The position numbers and the translations under genes were made by a program. Of a stretch of 64,000 nucleotides of DNA, positions 26,339 through 34,437 are shown piece after piece. Source of the stretch: Candidatus Tumulicola sp. (GTDB taxonomy: Bacteria > Vulcanimicrobiota > Vulcanimicrobiia > Vulcanimicrobiales > Vulcanimicrobiaceae). The notes beneath the pieces were generated by a model that worked only from the letters and a program-made list of their open reading frames with translations, was not told the origin of the DNA and searched no databases. Positions within the stretch are counted from its first letter, which is position 1, and each line of letters starts with the position of its first letter. The DNA lies in the NCBI GenBank assembly GCA_036490475.1, contig DASXDT010000001.1, positions 124,001-188,000 on the forward strand, written 5' to 3'.

Positions 26339-27109
26339 TCACATGAACACCCCGCCGTCGATGACGAGGGTTTGCCCCGTAATGTAAGCAGCTGCTTGCG
26401 AGCAGAGGAACACAACCGGACCGCTTACGTCCTCCGGCGTTCCCGTTCGCCCCAACGCGGCTTGATTCGTCAACACTCCGCGCGCGGCTTCGGGCATCTT
26501 TTCGGTCATGGCGGTCTCGATGAGGCCCGGCGCGACGGCGTTGACTCTTATATTCCTCGAACCCAACTCCTTCGCGGCGGATTTACACAAGCCAAGCAGG
26601 CCGGCTTTCGAAGCGGCGTACATGCTTTGACCGGCGTTTCCGAACGCACCGACGACGCTGCTGACGAGCACGATCGATCCCGAGCGCGCCTTCATCATCG
26701 GTTTCGCGACGGCGGCGGTTAGATAGAACGCGGATTTCAGGTTGACGTCGAGCAGGCGGTCCAACGCCTCGTCGCGCAATCGGATGAGGAGCCCGTCTAT
26801 GGACTGGCCCGCGTTGGCAACAGCGCAATCGAGGCGGCCGAAGCGGTTGAGGGAGCCCGCGACCGCCTCATCTACCGCCTGGCGATTAGCAACGTCGCAC
26901 GGTATCACGAGTGCCGACGTGCCCGTCCGGGCGGCTGCGCAGTGAGCGGCCGTTTCTTCCAGCGCGCTTACATCGCGTCCAACGAGCGCTAGGTCTGCTC
27001 CGTGACGGGCGAATTCTATCGCGATGGCTCTTCCGATGCCCCGGCTGGCTCCGGTGACTAAGGCAACCTTACCGTGGAGGCTCGAGTCGAGGGTCATGTC
27101 GGCGGTCAT
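26339..27109 (-). CDS. fabG: 3-oxoacyl-ACP reductase FabG
   Basis: 256 residues, SDR fold. NADP loop TGASRGIGRAIAIEF, NAG motif (VANAGQSIDGLL), catalytic Ser in VLVSSVVGAFGNAGQ and Tyr-x-x-x-Lys in MYAASKAG, and the C-terminal VFLCSQAAAYITGQTLVIDGG. It reduces 3-oxoacyl-ACP in fatty acid synthesis. It overlaps the fabD stop by 4 bp and is followed by acpP, the canonical order. The start is ambiguous between ATG 27109 and a second ATG four codons later. Confidence 0.95.
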   Translation of the reverse strand: MTADMTLDSSLHGKVALVTGASRGIGRAIAIEFARHGADLALVGRDVSALEETAAHCAAARTGTSALVIPCDVANRQAVDEAVAGSLNRFGRLDCAVANAGQSIDGLLIRLRDEALDRLLDVNLKSAFYLTAAVAKPMMKARSGSIVLVSSVVGAFGNAGQSMYAASKAGLLGLCKSAAKELGSRNIRVNAVAPGLIETAMTEKMPEAARGVLTNQAALGRTGTPEDVSGPVVFLCSQAAAYITGQTLVIDGGVFM

Positions 27110-28050
27110 GCGGGCGCTTTCGCTAGTCTTTGACGTAACTTTTCGACGCCGTTGAAATCGCTGACGGTGGTGACCTCGGGCGCGTCCGGCATGCGCTTCA
27201 TGAGCGGTCCCAGTACCCCGTTAGCGCCGAACTCGACGACCAGGTCGAGATCGTAGGTGAGGAGGCGCGCGGCCGTGTCGTGCCACCGTACCTGCGAGAC
27301 GATCGACTCCACTAGCCGTTCGCGGATCGTTGAGATGTCTCGGTAGGGCTGCGCATCGACGTTGGAGATCACGTCGAACTCCGGGACTTTGAAATTCGCG
27401 TTGGCCACTTCGCGAGCGAAGCGTTCGACGGCGGGGCGCATCAGCTCGCTGTGCCAGGCGCCGGAGACGTTGAGGGTTACCACGCGTTTGGCCCCTGCTT
27501 CGAGCATTGCGTCGCCGGCTTGCTGGACCGCTTTGAGGTCGCCGCTGATGACGATTTGCGAGGGGGCATTAAAATTGGCGAGGGCGACTCTTCCCGCTCC
27601 GCTGCTGCGGGTTTCTGCTGCGACGCGCTCGATGACGGCGGCGTCGAGGCCGAGAACGGCCGACATCGCGCCGGGCGCGAGTTCGGCGGCATCCTGCATG
27701 GCCTTGGCTCTTTCGTCGACTATTCTTACCGCGTCTTCGAAGCCGATGCTCTTGGCGATAACCAGACTGCAGATCTCACCGAACGAATGGCCGGCGCTGA
27801 CTGCTGGTTGTATCCCGCTTCCGACCGCCTCGTAGAGTGCGAGGTTGGTCGCGAAAATGGCCGGCTGGCTGAATTGCGTTTCGCGAAGTTTTTCATCCGG
27901 GCCGGCGATCTGGAGCGCGAGTAGGTCGTAGCCGAGCACGCTCGAGGCGCGGTCGAACACATTTTGCGCGCCGGTCGACTGGACCGCAACGTCGGCGCCC
28001 ATGCCGACTGACTGCGAACCTTGGCCCGGGAAAACGACGCCTACGCGCAC
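27106..28050 (-). CDS. fabD: Malonyl-CoA:ACP transacylase FabD
   Basis: 314 residues. FPGQGSQSVGMG at the start, the active-site GHSFGE with Ser 89 (most FabD have GHSLGE), and His 200 in SGAWHSELM complete the catalytic pair. It loads malonyl groups onto ACP. It is 6 bp after rpmF and overlaps fabG. fabH and plsX, often between rpmF and fabD, are absent here. Confidence 0.96.
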   Translation of the reverse strand: MRVGVVFPGQGSQSVGMGADVAVQSTGAQNVFDRASSVLGYDLLALQIAGPDEKLRETQFSQPAIFATNLALYEAVGSGIQPAVSAGHSFGEICSLVIAKSIGFEDAVRIVDERAKAMQDAAELAPGAMSAVLGLDAAVIERVAAETRSSGAGRVALANFNAPSQIVISGDLKAVQQAGDAMLEAGAKRVVTLNVSGAWHSELMRPAVERFAREVANANFKVPEFDVISNVDAQPYRDISTIRERLVESIVSQVRWHDTAARLLTYDLDLVVEFGANGVLGPLMKRMPDAPEVTTVSDFNGVEKLRQRLAKAPA

Positions 28051-28056
28051 CCTCCG

Positions 28057-28275
28057 CTAGGGCTGATCTGGTGCCGCTGCGGCGTGAGTGTGCTCGTCTT
28101 TGATTTCCATGACTTGGCGACCGGCGTACGTGCCGCATTTGCCGCACGCGAAATGCGGCCGCTTGGGCTCGTGACACTGCGGGCACTGGACCGTCGTGAC
28201 GGGTTCCAGTTTCCAGTTGGCCGCTCGGCGGCTGCGCGTTTTACTGCGCGGCGTTTTCCATTTTGGGTTTGCCAC
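28057..28275 (-). CDS. rpmF: 50S ribosomal protein L32
   Basis: 72 residues. MANPKWKTPRSKTRSRRA is the L32 opening; Cys 31, 34, 44 and 47 form the zinc-binding C-type motif (CPQC and CGKC). The tail after residue 60 (DEHTHAAAAPDQP) is longer than usual. It begins 1 bp after the yceD stop; yceD-rpmF pairing is conserved in bacteria. Confidence 0.96.
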   Translation of the reverse strand: MANPKWKTPRSKTRSRRAANWKLEPVTTVQCPQCHEPKRPHFACGKCGTYAGRQVMEIKDEHTHAAAAPDQP

Positions 28276-28276
28276 G

Positions 28277-28768
28277 TTAGTCTCCGTCTTCTCCGTTGTC
28301 GTTGTCGTTGTCGATGTTGCAGGCGCACTGGCCGGCGTTTAAATTCGCGCCGCAGGAGCCGCACAGCCCCTTGCAGTCATCCGTGCATCGCAGACCCATC
28401 GGCAGAACGGTCAGGACGACCTGCCGCGCGAGATCCGCGATATCGAGCTTGCCGTCGATGAGGACGTTGCCCTCGCCGAACGGGTCGGCTTTGCGATCGA
28501 TCTGCGGGTCGAGCCGCTCGTCTACCTCTACTAGCAGTTGCCGCTCGACGTGCTCGAGACAGGCGTCGCAGTCGCCCTCGGCGGTTGCTTGAATCTGACC
28601 CTCGACCATCAGGATACGGTCGGCGCACTTCATTTCGAGATCGATCCGGGCCGGCTCGGGAAACTTGATTCCTTCGAACGACTCGAGGGGGACGTGCTCG
28701 TGGAGCGTCAGGACCTGACCTGCGCCCGAGAGGATTCCCTGGATATCGACGGTGTGCGGACGTGCCAT
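28277..28768 (-). CDS. yceD: DUF177/YceD family protein
   Basis: 163 residues. YceD proteins pair with rpmF and are implicated in 23S rRNA accumulation. Typical parts: VPLESFEGIKFPEPARIDLEM-type opening, a CDACLEHVERQLLVEV motif in the middle, and the Cys-rich end RCTDDCKGLCGSCGANLN. The middle and end Cys clusters could bind metal. It is the first gene of the nine-gene core operon, about 40 bases after its promoter. Confidence 0.9.
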   Translation of the reverse strand: MARPHTVDIQGILSGAGQVLTLHEHVPLESFEGIKFPEPARIDLEMKCADRILMVEGQIQATAEGDCDACLEHVERQLLVEVDERLDPQIDRKADPFGEGNVLIDGKLDIADLARQVVLTVLPMGLRCTDDCKGLCGSCGANLNAGQCACNIDNDNDNGEDGD

Positions 28769-28813
28769 ATGCAGTATGAAAGGCCCCGCCGGCAGCGGAG
28801 CCTACAATCGCTC

Positions 28814-28842
28814 ATTTTAGGGTGTGGTGGCGTTGTTGTCAA
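28814..28842 (-). promoter_or_regulatory. Promoter of the yceD-rpmF-fab-ffh-rpsP-rimM operon
   Basis: On the minus strand: -35 TTGACA (28842-28837), exactly 17 bp, -10 TAAAAT (28819-28814). This is a near-perfect housekeeping sigma promoter. It predicts a start near 28807 and a leader of about 38 bases before the yceD ATG at 28768. Confidence 0.75.
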
Positions 28843-28928
28843 ACCGCTCTGCTGGGGCGCGGGCCGACGCGCGCTCGCGCGGCCTTGAGCGGGGCCCTTG
28901 AGTTGCGGGACACATGGAAATCCGACTG

Positions 28929-29158
28929 TATGGAATTCGGACTAGACTTAGTCCACTGGTTCACAATTCGGCAGTGGTGAAGCCCGCCGAATTCAGCCGA
29001 TCTAGCGGCTTGGGCGCAATTATCCACAAGCGGACCGTTTCTCGGCGCCCAAAAGGTGCGCCGAACGAGCGATAGGGCTGGCCCGCAAGGGTGATCGGTG
29101 CGAATTTTGCCTCATCAAGAAGGTGAACGAGTGGACTAGACTTAGTCCGAAGTCCGTA
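28929..29158. mobile_element. TA-flanked inverted-repeat element, copy 3
   Basis: 230 bp with TA at both ends. Left: TA, TGG, AATTCGG, ACTAGACTTAGTCC, ACTGGTTCACA. Right, inverted: TA, CGG, ACTTCGG, ACTAAGTCTAGTCC, ACTCGTTCACC. The interior has no gene. It lies upstream of the yceD promoter and 5 bp beyond the stop of the next secreted-protein gene. The surrounding 28769-29163 gap otherwise holds only the operon promoter. Confidence 0.75.
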
Positions 29159-29163
29159 TGGGA

Positions 29164-29973
29164 CTAGTGCGGGTATACGCGCGCAAAGTCTGCTTTGAAC
29201 ACGTACGTTCCCGGCACGGGCGCGCAATAGAAGCGCGCCGGCGCGTACGTGGATTGCAGTGCGGCGTCCTTCGTCACGTTTTCTTCGGCTTTCGAAGCCG
29301 TCGATGACAGCACGTACGCCTTGGCGGCACGGCCACTCGCATCGACGTACACGATGACTCGAACCGAGCCCTCGCCGCTAGCGATACCGGGACCCCTCGG
29401 AAAATCCGGCGAAACCGCCTTCTGGATCGTTGCGGCGTCGCTGAGGCTTCCACAGGTCACCGCCGGCAGCGCCTGGACGAACTTCGCAGCAAGATGCAAC
29501 GTCGCACCTGCCGGCTGCGGAGGAACTGCGGGATTCGCGGGAGTCTTGGTTTGGAACTCGCGCGGCTCGGTGGCGCAGGCTGTTTCGGCGCCGCCGTCGA
29601 GGCGGTATGAATCGACGTAGATAAACTTCGCCTCGATCGGTTTCGGGAATGTTATTTCGACCGGTGCGGTGTTCTTGATGCTTCGCGGCCCGGAAAGCGC
29701 CAACGCGGGAACATCGACTCCGTACGCGTCGGTCGCGGAGAAGACGACGAGATGCGCGCCTGCCGACGCACCGTCGGCCCGCAGATGTGCAACGAGCGTT
29801 GTCGGCGACGTGACGGCCGCTTCGACGTCTACAGAACAGAATGGATCTCGAGCGGATGGATCGGCGACCACCTCGACCGGCGGGGTCGCCTGGGCGTCAG
29901 CGACAAAACCGCTCGCGCAAAAGAAAGCGCCGGCCAGCGCCAGCGTACCAAGTTTGGTCCTCACAGCATGCAC
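29164..29973 (-). CDS. Secreted four-Cys protein with TonB-C-like end, paralogue 1
   Basis: About 269 residues from GTG 29973 (a GTG three codons later is equally possible); the signal peptide is GTLALAGAFFCASGFVADAQA. N-terminal domain: DPFCSVD, LVVFSATDAYGVDVPALAL, FIYVDSYRLDGGAETACATE. C-terminal domain: VTCGSLSDAATI, VRVIVYVDASGRAAKAYVLS, STYAPARFYCAPVPGTYVFK, which looks like a TonB C-terminal fold. Four Cys positions are shared with the genes at 29975 and 31132. The family is unknown to me. It begins 2 bp after its neighbour's stop, so the two are cotranscribed. Confidence 0.65.
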   Translation of the reverse strand: MHAVRTKLGTLALAGAFFCASGFVADAQATPPVEVVADPSARDPFCSVDVEAAVTSPTTLVAHLRADGASAGAHLVVFSATDAYGVDVPALALSGPRSIKNTAPVEITFPKPIEAKFIYVDSYRLDGGAETACATEPREFQTKTPANPAVPPQPAGATLHLAAKFVQALPAVTCGSLSDAATIQKAVSPDFPRGPGIASGEGSVRVIVYVDASGRAAKAYVLSSTASKAEENVTKDAALQSTYAPARFYCAPVPGTYVFKADFARVYPH

Positions 29974-29974
29974 G

Positions 29975-30826
29975 CTACTTGTCGAATTCAACGGTGAAAA
30001 GATATGCGGCGTTAACCGGCATGCAATGTATGAGCGCGGGCTGGTAGGTCGACCGTATCGCGGCGGCTTGGGCCTGCTCGTCGGTAACATCGATACCGCT
30101 CGATCGCGTAAGATAGGTCTTAGCAATTTGGCCGGTCGCGTCGACGTATACTGCGACGATGGCGGTTCGCATCTTATCCAGGTTCTCGATTCCATCGGGC
30201 TGTACCGCGTGCGTTACGATCGCGTCGCGATCCGGCGCGCCGCAATTCGTGACCGGAAGCTTTTCTTTGAGGGTCGCCGGAAACGTTATATAGTGATTCA
30301 ACAACGCGGGAGAGGGCCGGTTTAGGCCGACCGTCGCATAGTCGAACTGTCCAAGTTTAAAAGGTTCTATCGCGCATTGCACTTCTGGAGCGCCGTCCGC
30401 GGAATAGGATTCGATATATGCGTTTTTGACTTCCACGGCTTTGGGTAACGCGATAAGAAATTGGGACGTGCCGTTTTCACTGACAAGTTTGAACGTCATG
30501 AGCGGAAGGACGTGCACCGAAAATGCCTCGGTTGCGGTCATCAACACCAGTCGCGCCGACAGCTTCTTTCCTTGCGTGAAGAGCGTGGCCAGTAGGCGAT
30601 CGCTCGTGGCGCTCTCGGCGTTGCTCTTAACGTCCCAACCGGCCATGGAAAGCGACACACCGCAAAACGGATCGACGCCGGGCGGTGGACCATCCCCATA
30701 GTGAACGCTTTGAGCGTACGCCGGCGACGCCGCGAACGAGCTCGCGAACAGCAACGTGGCGACAACACCGATCGGGCGAATTGACTCGCAGCCGCGCCAT
30801 AGAAGCGCGCGCCACCTCTCAAACAT
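29975..30826 (-). CDS. Secreted four-Cys protein with TonB-C-like end, paralogue 2
   Basis: 283 residues. Signal peptide VVATLLFASSFAASPAYAQ. Shared blocks: VDPFCGVSLSMAGWD, LVLMTATEAFSVHVLPL, FLIALPKAVEVKNAYIESY, PEVQCAIEPF, VTNCGAPDRDAIV, AIVAVYVDATGQIAKTYL and STYQPALIHCMPVNAAYLF. The ribosome binding site GGGAGG stands before ATG 30826. Divergent from paralogue 3. The C-terminal domain repeats the strand-turn pattern of TonB C-terminal domains, which bind partner proteins; the function here is unknown. Confidence 0.7.
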   Translation of the reverse strand: MFERWRALLWRGCESIRPIGVVATLLFASSFAASPAYAQSVHYGDGPPPGVDPFCGVSLSMAGWDVKSNAESATSDRLLATLFTQGKKLSARLVLMTATEAFSVHVLPLMTFKLVSENGTSQFLIALPKAVEVKNAYIESYSADGAPEVQCAIEPFKLGQFDYATVGLNRPSPALLNHYITFPATLKEKLPVTNCGAPDRDAIVTHAVQPDGIENLDKMRTAIVAVYVDATGQIAKTYLTRSSGIDVTDEQAQAAAIRSTYQPALIHCMPVNAAYLFTVEFDK

Positions 30827-31131
30827 CGTGCGAAGCTCCCTCCCGTGTCAGGTACGACACGAACCGGGGACTTACCGGCTAGCGGGCGTCGGTCGGCATT
30901 TTGCCGGGTCGAACGCGACGTCTATGAGCGAAAATGCCGAACACGTCACGAACATTCGCACGAGCATACACTTAGACGGAACGCGGCACCGGCGCGAACA
31001 CGGGCACGATTCGAGCACCATCACGCCCACGGTGAAGAAACGCCGACGGACCCCGGCATCAATTTGACCGACAAATAGTAAGCTTCGGTCGTCGCGGGGC
31101 TATCGGCCCTCATGCAAGAAGAGCGACCTGT
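30827..31131. other. Intergenic region between divergent paralogues
   Basis: 305 bp between two divergently transcribed paralogues. It must hold both promoters, but no convincing -35/-10 pair was found for either. A short imperfect palindrome, GTGTCAGGTACGACAC, lies about 20 bp upstream of the 30826 start. Open frames on the plus strand through here look like composition noise. Confidence 0.4.
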
Positions 31132-31935
31132 ATGCGGCGGCTTATCGCTTCCATCTGCTTCTTTTTTGCCTTATGCGCGCCGCTCTGCGCCGGCGCGCAG
31201 ACGGTGACGCCATCGCCAAGCCCTTCGCCTGACCCGCCCTATTGGGTAGATCCTTTTTGCAGCGTAGCCGCCGACTACGATTACTGGGACGTGGCGCGCA
31301 ATCGGGGCATCGACGACGGGCCAACAAGTTATCTCCTCGGAAGGCTGTATGCTCACAGTACCGGCGTTTCCGCGCACGTCATCTTGCTGTCCGACACCGA
31401 CGCGTACGAAGCGTCGATTTCGACGCAGCCGTTAAGCGGCGACGCCGACTACCTGCGCCATTCGACGCAGTTTCTGATCGCGTTACCCAATGCGATGCAA
31501 ATCCGATATGCCTATGTGGACTCATACCAGCTCGATGGCGGCACCGTCGTAAATTGCCCGACGGAAGCAAATCACTTCGAGAAGGGCATCGGTCAAAACG
31601 CCCCCGCCGACATCAAGATGACGCCGACATTTGCGGCCTCGTTTCGTCAAAAGTTGCCGACCCTGACTTGCGGCAAAGTGTACAGGGCGGCGACGGTAAT
31701 GCGCGCGGAGTCGCCACGCGGCATCCAGACGGGCAAGACGCTCCAGGTGAAGATTGCGATTTATATCAACTCGGATGGGTCGCTGGCGAAATCGTTCGTG
31801 TATAAAAAGAGCGGAGTCGACTATGCGGACGCGCTGGCACTCGATGCGGCTAATCGGTCGTCCTACATCGCGGCGCAGTTCTTATGCACGCCGATCGTGG
31901 GTGAGTACCTATTTACCGCGGACTTCGAACCGTAG
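31132..31935 (+). CDS. Secreted four-Cys protein with TonB-C-like end, paralogue 3
   Basis: 267 residues. Signal peptide IASICFFFALCAPLCAGAQ then a Thr/Pro/Ser linker. Same blocks as its two neighbours: WVDPFCSVAADYDYWDV, VILLSDTDAYEASIS, FLIALPNAMQIRYAYVDSYQ, VVNCPTEANHF, LTCGKVYRAATVM, KIAIYINSDGSLAKSFVY and SSYIAAQFLCTPIVGEYLF. It is on the opposite strand from the other two, so the cluster arose by duplication plus inversion or divergence. Function unknown. Confidence 0.7.
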   Translation: MRRLIASICFFFALCAPLCAGAQTVTPSPSPSPDPPYWVDPFCSVAADYDYWDVARNRGIDDGPTSYLLGRLYAHSTGVSAHVILLSDTDAYEASISTQPLSGDADYLRHSTQFLIALPNAMQIRYAYVDSYQLDGGTVVNCPTEANHFEKGIGQNAPADIKMTPTFAASFRQKLPTLTCGKVYRAATVMRAESPRGIQTGKTLQVKIAIYINSDGSLAKSFVYKKSGVDYADALALDAANRSSYIAAQFLCTPIVGEYLFTADFEP

Positions 31936-32100
31936 GCCAACCAGCGTCACGACCGGACGACGATCGTCAGGCGCCGCGAGCGTTTCTCTCCAGGATGAAA
32001 ATATTTGGGCAGTCGACGGCTTGGAGCGGTGGCTTGAGTAGCTAACGCACTCGATCGCTCCGGCCACGCAAGGGTCGGCACGTCGTCAGCTGCCATAGCG

Positions 32101-33306
32101 TTAAGCCGACCGTTCACGTGATCTCTTCTTCTGCAGCGCAAACGGAACGAACAGTTCGAGTGCGGCAGCGACAACAATCGCTGCGGTCGCGATCACAAAT
32201 AACAGCCGGTAGTCGCGTGCGGAATTCACGAATATCGCCGAGTAGGCATATGCGGCTACCGCCTGCGAGGCCGCGAATACGACCGTCGCCCGGCTCCATT
32301 TCGCGTTCTGGCGCGGCGCATCGTTGGGATAGATCTCGCGTAACCAACCCAGTGTAAGCGGGACGATGCCCGGCGGGAAACTTCCGACTACGAACGCCAC
32401 GACGCTGAGAACCGCCACGTTCGACGATACGCTCAGCGCGGCGAGTGCGACGATCTGCAATAGTAACGCGCAGCGAATAGCTCGCGTTGCGCCGAACCGA
32501 TCGGTCAGCCAGCCGTATGCCAACGGCCCGCACATCGATCCGACGCCGTAGACGATCCATAGCAGCGACGCAGCACCCGTACCATCGCGCAAGCCGCGTG
32601 CGACGAAATCGACGAAAAACAGCATCGGCGGTACTAGCCCAACGGCCATGCATCCATACACCACGTCCAGCAGCGTCGATCCGTATCCGCGCGCTGCGCG
32701 TTCGGGTGCGTTTTTTAGCGTGACTTGGAGTTGCGGTCTGTGCGACGCCTCCGGCCAGGCCGTCCAGTTAGCGAGTGTCAGCGCCAACGAAACGACGCCC
32801 AGTCCGATCCACGTGCCCGTCAGCCCCACGTGAGCCAAGAGCGCGGGCACGAGCGTTCCGGACGCCGCGATGCCGACGCCGACGCCTAAGAAAATCGCGC
32901 CGCTGGCCGCGCCCTCGCGTTCTTTTGGAACGCTGGGCAGTATCGCCGCGGCAACGAGCACCACGATCGCGCCGCCGGCGATGCCCGACAACAAACGCCA
33001 TGCGAAAAACCAATCAATCGAAAGCGGAAACGCGCACGCGATGAACGCCGCCGCAACGAGCAGTTGCATGGTTCGAAGAACGGCGACGTTTGATGAGCGG
33101 GCCGCCATCCACCGTCCGCCGAGAGCACCCAGCAAATATCCAGCCAGATTTGCGGCGCTCAGAAAAACCACGGCCGCTTCGGGAAACCAGTGCTGCGCGA
33201 TCAATGGCGGCAACAGCGGCGTATACGCAAAGCGCGCAAAACCGACGCCAATGAGCGTGGCACAGAGACCTGCTATGAGCGCGCGCGCGACGGCCGGGCG
33301 TTGCAT
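32101..33306 (-). CDS. MFS transporter, YbfB/YjiJ family
   Basis: 401 residues, about twelve helices. The opening RALIAGLCATLIGVGFARFAYTPLLPPLI is characteristic of the YbfB/YjiJ group, as are FLSAANLAGYLLGALGGRWMA and GSMCGPLAYGWLTDRFGATRAI. Substrate unknown. It is divergent from the DUF899 gene with about 100 bp between, and convergent with paralogue 3 (165 bp gap without features). Confidence 0.88.
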   Translation of the reverse strand: MQRPAVARALIAGLCATLIGVGFARFAYTPLLPPLIAQHWFPEAAVVFLSAANLAGYLLGALGGRWMAARSSNVAVLRTMQLLVAAAFIACAFPLSIDWFFAWRLLSGIAGGAIVVLVAAAILPSVPKEREGAASGAIFLGVGVGIAASGTLVPALLAHVGLTGTWIGLGVVSLALTLANWTAWPEASHRPQLQVTLKNAPERAARGYGSTLLDVVYGCMAVGLVPPMLFFVDFVARGLRDGTGAASLLWIVYGVGSMCGPLAYGWLTDRFGATRAIRCALLLQIVALAALSVSSNVAVLSVVAFVVGSFPPGIVPLTLGWLREIYPNDAPRQNAKWSRATVVFAASQAVAAYAYSAIFVNSARDYRLLFVIATAAIVVAAALELFVPFALQKKRSRERSA

Positions 33307-33407
33307 CTGCCCCGGCTTCTCCCAGGCACTCCCCGTACGCTGCTTTGCAGAGATGAGCGAGTTGCGGCCGGCTAATAGTCGCCGACCTTTTGGGGTACGG
33401 AGACTCC

Positions 33408-34088
33408 ATGCGTCAAACGAATCTGACCAACGAGCCTGCCGACTATATCGAACGTCGCGAGGCGTTGCGACTAGCCGAGATCGAGGAAATGCGGCAGCGC
33501 GAGCGAGTCGCCGAACTGCGACGGCAGTTACCCAAGGGCGCTCCGATGCAAGACTACGAGTTTTGGGAAGGGCCGTCCGATTTGTCGGCGGGTGACGAGC
33601 CGGTTCGTTCGGTTCGGCTGAGCGAGCTATTTAGCGCTCCCGGCCGAGCGTTGGTCATTTATCAGTTGATGTACGGGAAAAAGCAAACGGAGCCGTGTCC
33701 GATGTGCACGATGTGGATCGACGGTTACAACGGCGTGGCGAGGCATCTGGCGCAAAACGTGGATTTCGCGATTGCGGCGGCGGCCGACCCGGCCGCGTTG
33801 CGTGCGTACGCGCGTGTACGCGGTTGGAAGAATTTACGGCTGTTAAGTTGCGGCGACAGCAGGTTCAAATACGACATGGCCAGCGAAGACGCCGATGGCG
33901 CGCAAGATTCCACGATGTCGGTGTTCTCGCGCGATCCGCATGGAACGGTTCGACATTTCTACACTTGCCATCCGCACTTGGCCGACGATAACAATCAGCG
34001 CGGTATCGACCTACTGACGCCGGTCTACAACATGCTCGATCTCACGCCGGCCGGGCGCGGCGACTGGTTCGCGGGTCTCGACTACTAG
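33408..34088 (+). CDS. DUF899 family thioredoxin-like protein
   Basis: 226 residues from ATG 33408 (RQTNLTNEPADYIERREALR). DUF899 proteins are predicted thioredoxin-like dithiol oxidoreductases. Visible: the opening helix, LVIYQLMYGKKQTEPCPMCTMW with a C-P-M-C motif, and the end DLLTPVYNMLDLTPAGRGDWFAGLDY. An ATG six codons earlier (33390) is possible but has a weaker context. The stop overlaps the convergent small lipoprotein gene by 4 bp. Confidence 0.88.
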   Translation: MRQTNLTNEPADYIERREALRLAEIEEMRQRERVAELRRQLPKGAPMQDYEFWEGPSDLSAGDEPVRSVRLSELFSAPGRALVIYQLMYGKKQTEPCPMCTMWIDGYNGVARHLAQNVDFAIAAAADPAALRAYARVRGWKNLRLLSCGDSRFKYDMASEDADGAQDSTMSVFSRDPHGTVRHFYTCHPHLADDNNQRGIDLLTPVYNMLDLTPAGRGDWFAGLDY

Positions 34089-34366
34089 TTGGCTTTGGCG
34101 GCGTGGTCGCCGGCGGCGACGGCTTCCTTTTCGCAGGCGTAGGCGCCGTGTTTGGTGTGGCCGTACCACGTCTCGCCCTTGTAGTGATACACGCCGGTTG
34201 GCAGATTAATCCAAACGACCTTATCGCTGTGGCAATGCGATGTCGCTGCACTCTCGTTGTCGTACGTCGTCATCTGGTCGGGTTTGCTGCTTTTCCCGCC
34301 GCCGCAGGCGGTGAGTAATGCAACGAGGCACAGCGCCCCGGCGGTCACGGTCTTGCTACGCATCAA
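34085..34366 (-). CDS. Small lipoprotein of unknown function
   Basis: 93 residues. Ribosome binding site GAGGAG precedes the start. Lipobox LLTACG with Cys 21, then a short linker and a compact domain: ATSHCHSDKVVWINLPTGVYHYKG and WYGHTKHGAYACEKEA, ending in an Ala-rich helix. This His/Cys/Trp domain recurs as small secreted proteins in proteobacteria and acidobacteria, as I recall, without an assigned role. The two Cys could form a disulfide. Confidence 0.75.
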   Translation of the reverse strand: MMRSKTVTAGALCLVALLTACGGGKSSKPDQMTTYDNESAATSHCHSDKVVWINLPTGVYHYKGETWYGHTKHGAYACEKEAVAAGDHAAKAN

Positions 34367-34437
34367 TCGTTTTGCTCCTCATGAGATTGTCGCGCGTTGC
34401 CGCTACGCTTCGGCCTTGTCGCGCACCCTCCCGTGAG

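Noticed and set aside
25257-26387. 376-codon plus-strand open frame
   Set aside because: It is antisense to ffh and acpP, both unmistakable, and its sequence is composition-driven (Asp/Gly/His/Phe-rich) without family features.
30756-31067. Plus-strand open frame in the divergent intergenic region
   Set aside because: Starts inside the opposite-strand paralogue and is rich in Arg/His/Thr without domain features or a ribosome site.
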